A stretch of 58,378 bases of DNA, taken from assembly GCA_964371655.1 (NCBI GenBank), contig CAYJOD010000036.1, positions 1 to 58,378 on the forward strand, written 5' to 3'. Made by a program: the position numbers and the translations under genes. The notes under the pieces were generated by a model that had not been told where the DNA came from, did no database searches, and was given only the letters and a program-made list of their open reading frames with translations. Positions 56,746-58,378 of the stretch are shown here, piece by piece (positions within the stretch are counted from its first letter, which is position 1; each line of letters opens with the position of its first letter). The DNA comes from CAZGSN01 sp964371655 (GTDB taxonomy: Bacteria; Desulfobacterota; Binatia; HRBIN30).

Positions 56746-58203
56746 CTATTTGATGCCCACCACCATCGAGTCAGGACCGGTGAGGGGCTCGACCCGGGTC
56801 TCGCGAAAGCCGGCGGCACGCATCCATTCGCAGCAGTCGGCGCCGGTGTAGTCGAAGCCGCCCGTCGTTTCGACCAGCATGTTGAGGCTCATGAGCAGAC
56901 CGAACGCGTTGTGGCGGCGCTCGTCGTCGATGAGGGCCTCGTATACCAGGAAGGCACCGCCGGGCGGCAGCGCGGCGTACGCCTTCGAGATGAGCCGCTT
57001 CTTTTCCTCGAGACTCCAATCGTGCAGGATGTGGCCCATCACCAGCACGTCGGCCGACGGCAGCGGATCGGTGAAGAAGTTACCGGAGTGGAATTGCAGC
57101 CGATCGCTGAGGCCGAAGGAGCGCACGTAGTCGGTGAAGATGGGGCCGACGGCCGCGAGGTCGTAGCCGCCGCCGGTGAGATGGGGATGCGCCAGCGCGA
57201 TCTGCACCGGCATCGCCCCTTGCGCCGCCCCGATATCGATGAAGGTCTCGTAACGCTGCCACGGGAACTTCTGCGCAATGGCCTTGGCCGTGGGCATGCT
57301 GACGCCGGTCATCGCTTCGAGGAAACCCCGCAGGCGCCGCGGATCGCTGTACAGGGCGTCGAACAAATCATTGCCGCTGTCGTGCAGCTCATTCTGCGGC
57401 TGGCCGCTGCGCAAGGCTTCAGTGAGTGCGGCCCACGACGCGTAAAGACGCGTATTCGCCATCTCCAACAAGCCACCGATGTAGGATGGCTTGGCGCGAT
57501 CAAGCAGGTAGTCGTTCTCCGCGGTGTTCGCGTACACGTCCCGATGGCGGTCGAGCATGCCGAGCGCCACCAGGGCGTCGAAGAAGTCGCGGTAGCTGCG
57601 CCGGTGCAATCCCAGGCGGAGAGCGAGCGTCCCGCCGTCCAGAGGCCCCTTCGCCAGCTCGGTGAACAGGCCGAGCTCGATGGCGCTGAGCAGGGCCTTC
57701 GAGCTCCAGAAGCCGAGGCCGATCTGCATGATGCGGTCGGGCGTGGGTTCCGTAGCCGGGGCCGCCGTGGATGGCAGCGGAACGGGGCCGGTGTCCGTGG
57801 TGGCGTCGCGCCACATCTCGTAGGCAAGCTCGCGGGCAATCTTGTGATCGCGCATCTCGAAGATGTGGACGAGGCGTAGCTCGGCTTTCGATCCCACCGG
57901 TAGCGGCGCGTTGATCACGCCGTCGCCAACCAGCTTGAAGGTGGCGATCGAGTCGTCGACCACGCGCTCGGCCGTCGCGAAGCGGCGCAGCGGAGTGACA
58001 TGGACATCGGCCATCGAGCCGAACATCTTGCGATAATTCTCGGCCGTCGAATGCTTCCCATGGAAGACCAGCCCGCGCGCCGGCGCCTCCCAGATGATGT
58101 CGTCGGTATACAGGGGTAACGCCTTCTCGATCTCGTTGCTCGCCTCGCTATGAAAATGCGCTTCGACGACGGCAAGATTCTTCGCGATCAGCTGCTCATG
58201 CAT
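56746..58203 (-). CDS. SnoaL-like / O-methyltransferase fusion protein
   Basis: A 485-residue two-domain protein. Residues 1-130 are an NTF2/SnoaL-like fold (NLAVVEAHFHSEASNEIEKALPLYTDDIIWEAP). From about 155 a SAM O-methyltransferase follows, with a dimerisation winged helix (GFWSSKALLSAIELGLFTEL), the SAM site FIDIGAAQGAMPVQIA, and the catalytic-type GHILHDWSLEEKKRLI then LPPGGAFLVYEALIDD. The order fits hydroxyindole or polyketide-type methyltransferases. GGAGGACC precedes ATG 58203. The acceptor is unknown; the fusion may couple cyclase-like binding to methylation. Confidence 0.87.
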   Translation of the reverse strand: MHEQLIAKNLAVVEAHFHSEASNEIEKALPLYTDDIIWEAPARGLVFHGKHSTAENYRKMFGSMADVHVTPLRRFATAERVVDDSIATFKLVGDGVINAPLPVGSKAELRLVHIFEMRDHKIARELAYEMWRDATTDTGPVPLPSTAAPATEPTPDRIMQIGLGFWSSKALLSAIELGLFTELAKGPLDGGTLALRLGLHRRSYRDFFDALVALGMLDRHRDVYANTAENDYLLDRAKPSYIGGLLEMANTRLYASWAALTEALRSGQPQNELHDSGNDLFDALYSDPRRLRGFLEAMTGVSMPTAKAIAQKFPWQRYETFIDIGAAQGAMPVQIALAHPHLTGGGYDLAAVGPIFTDYVRSFGLSDRLQFHSGNFFTDPLPSADVLVMGHILHDWSLEEKKRLISKAYAALPPGGAFLVYEALIDDERRHNAFGLLMSLNMLVETTGGFDYTGADCCEWMRAAGFRETRVEPLTGPDSMVVGIK

Positions 58204-58378
58204 CGTACTGGTCCTCCTTCGGCACCGGGATCTGGGGAGGATTCTCTCATGCTGGGGCCGCAGTTCAACACGCCTTGTATCGGACCCACCAGGACCACGG
58301 CAAAGTCGGGTCACGGAGGGCTGCGGCCGAAGAATCGCTTATTTCCACCCTCCGGCGGACGAGCCGTCCGCGCTCCCA

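Overview
The window is a GC-rich, gene-dense bacterial chromosome segment of 58.4 kb. It holds two 10-N scaffold gaps and no rRNA, tRNA, phage or classical insertion sequence that I can recognise. The gene content points to a Gram-negative of the old deltaproteobacterial assemblage: an OmpA-type lipoprotein, siroheme sulfite reductase, and the set tilS-ftsH-cdaA-cdaR-glmM-pdxJ / nnr-tsaE-ask-cimA. The PhaC-like enzyme, the DUF1329 protein, the LLM-class (F420/flavin) oxidoreductase and the secreted protein with a 'CxGDCxGDGxV..EL' EF-hand-like N-terminus make a Binatota/Binatia-like MAG my best guess. That placement is inference and not proven by this sequence.

Layout. 0-9 kb: PhaC-like hydrolase, DUF3303 protein, a CSD-like protein, sulfite/nitrite reductase, CopD-like membrane protein, elongation factor P, OmpA lipoprotein and DUF1329 protein. 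9.1-13.4 kb (minus): a translationally coupled RNA-modification operon, cysteine desulfurase-mnmA-mtaB-rnc. 13.6-19.1 kb (minus): cimA, ask, tsaE, nnr. 19.4-22.4 kb: SDR, DUF1566 protein, retropepsin-like protease and DUF486 protein, which separate the two halves of what is one gene neighbourhood in relatives. 22.5-30.5 kb (minus): pdxJ, glmM, cdaR, cdaA, ftsH, tilS, that is, cell-wall precursor, c-di-AMP and proteolysis functions. 30.5-35.8 kb (plus): a secreted protein, recQ, small unknown proteins and a DGK1/SEC59-type kinase. 36-42 kb: a GxxExxY nuclease-like gene inside inverted repeats, an EEP-family enzyme, a HEAT protein, an S11 peptidase homologue that has lost its catalytic motifs, and an RRM protein. 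41.7-50 kb: GNAT, asd, LLM oxidoreductase, PfpI-like protein, YciH/Sui1, DEAD-box helicase and Tex. 50.5-58.2 kb: secreted beta-propeller protein, a giant AAA/TPR regulator, GT2 glycosyltransferase and a SnoaL-methyltransferase fusion.

The most striking property is what lies between the genes. Almost every spacer is filled with non-coding inverted repeats. Several families recur: (A) GATACGA heptamers, (B) CAGTGGT-type heptamers, (C) GCAGATGAC nonamers, (D) GCCNNN hexamers, (E/F) other short-unit hairpins, (G) G-rich octamer-like arrays, a 'GTCATTCCGAGC' element (three copies), a CCCTCACCC/GGGAGAGGG element, and a ~113-bp element with TTGTCTCA terminal inverted repeats (three copies). Family C brackets the GxxExxY gene with about 29-bp terminal inverted repeats, and a gene-less version sits 4.7 kb away. 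This looks like a small mobile cassette and is my best candidate for an undescribed system. Several start codons (recQ, the GxxExxY gene, tex) lie inside repeat arrays or element ends.
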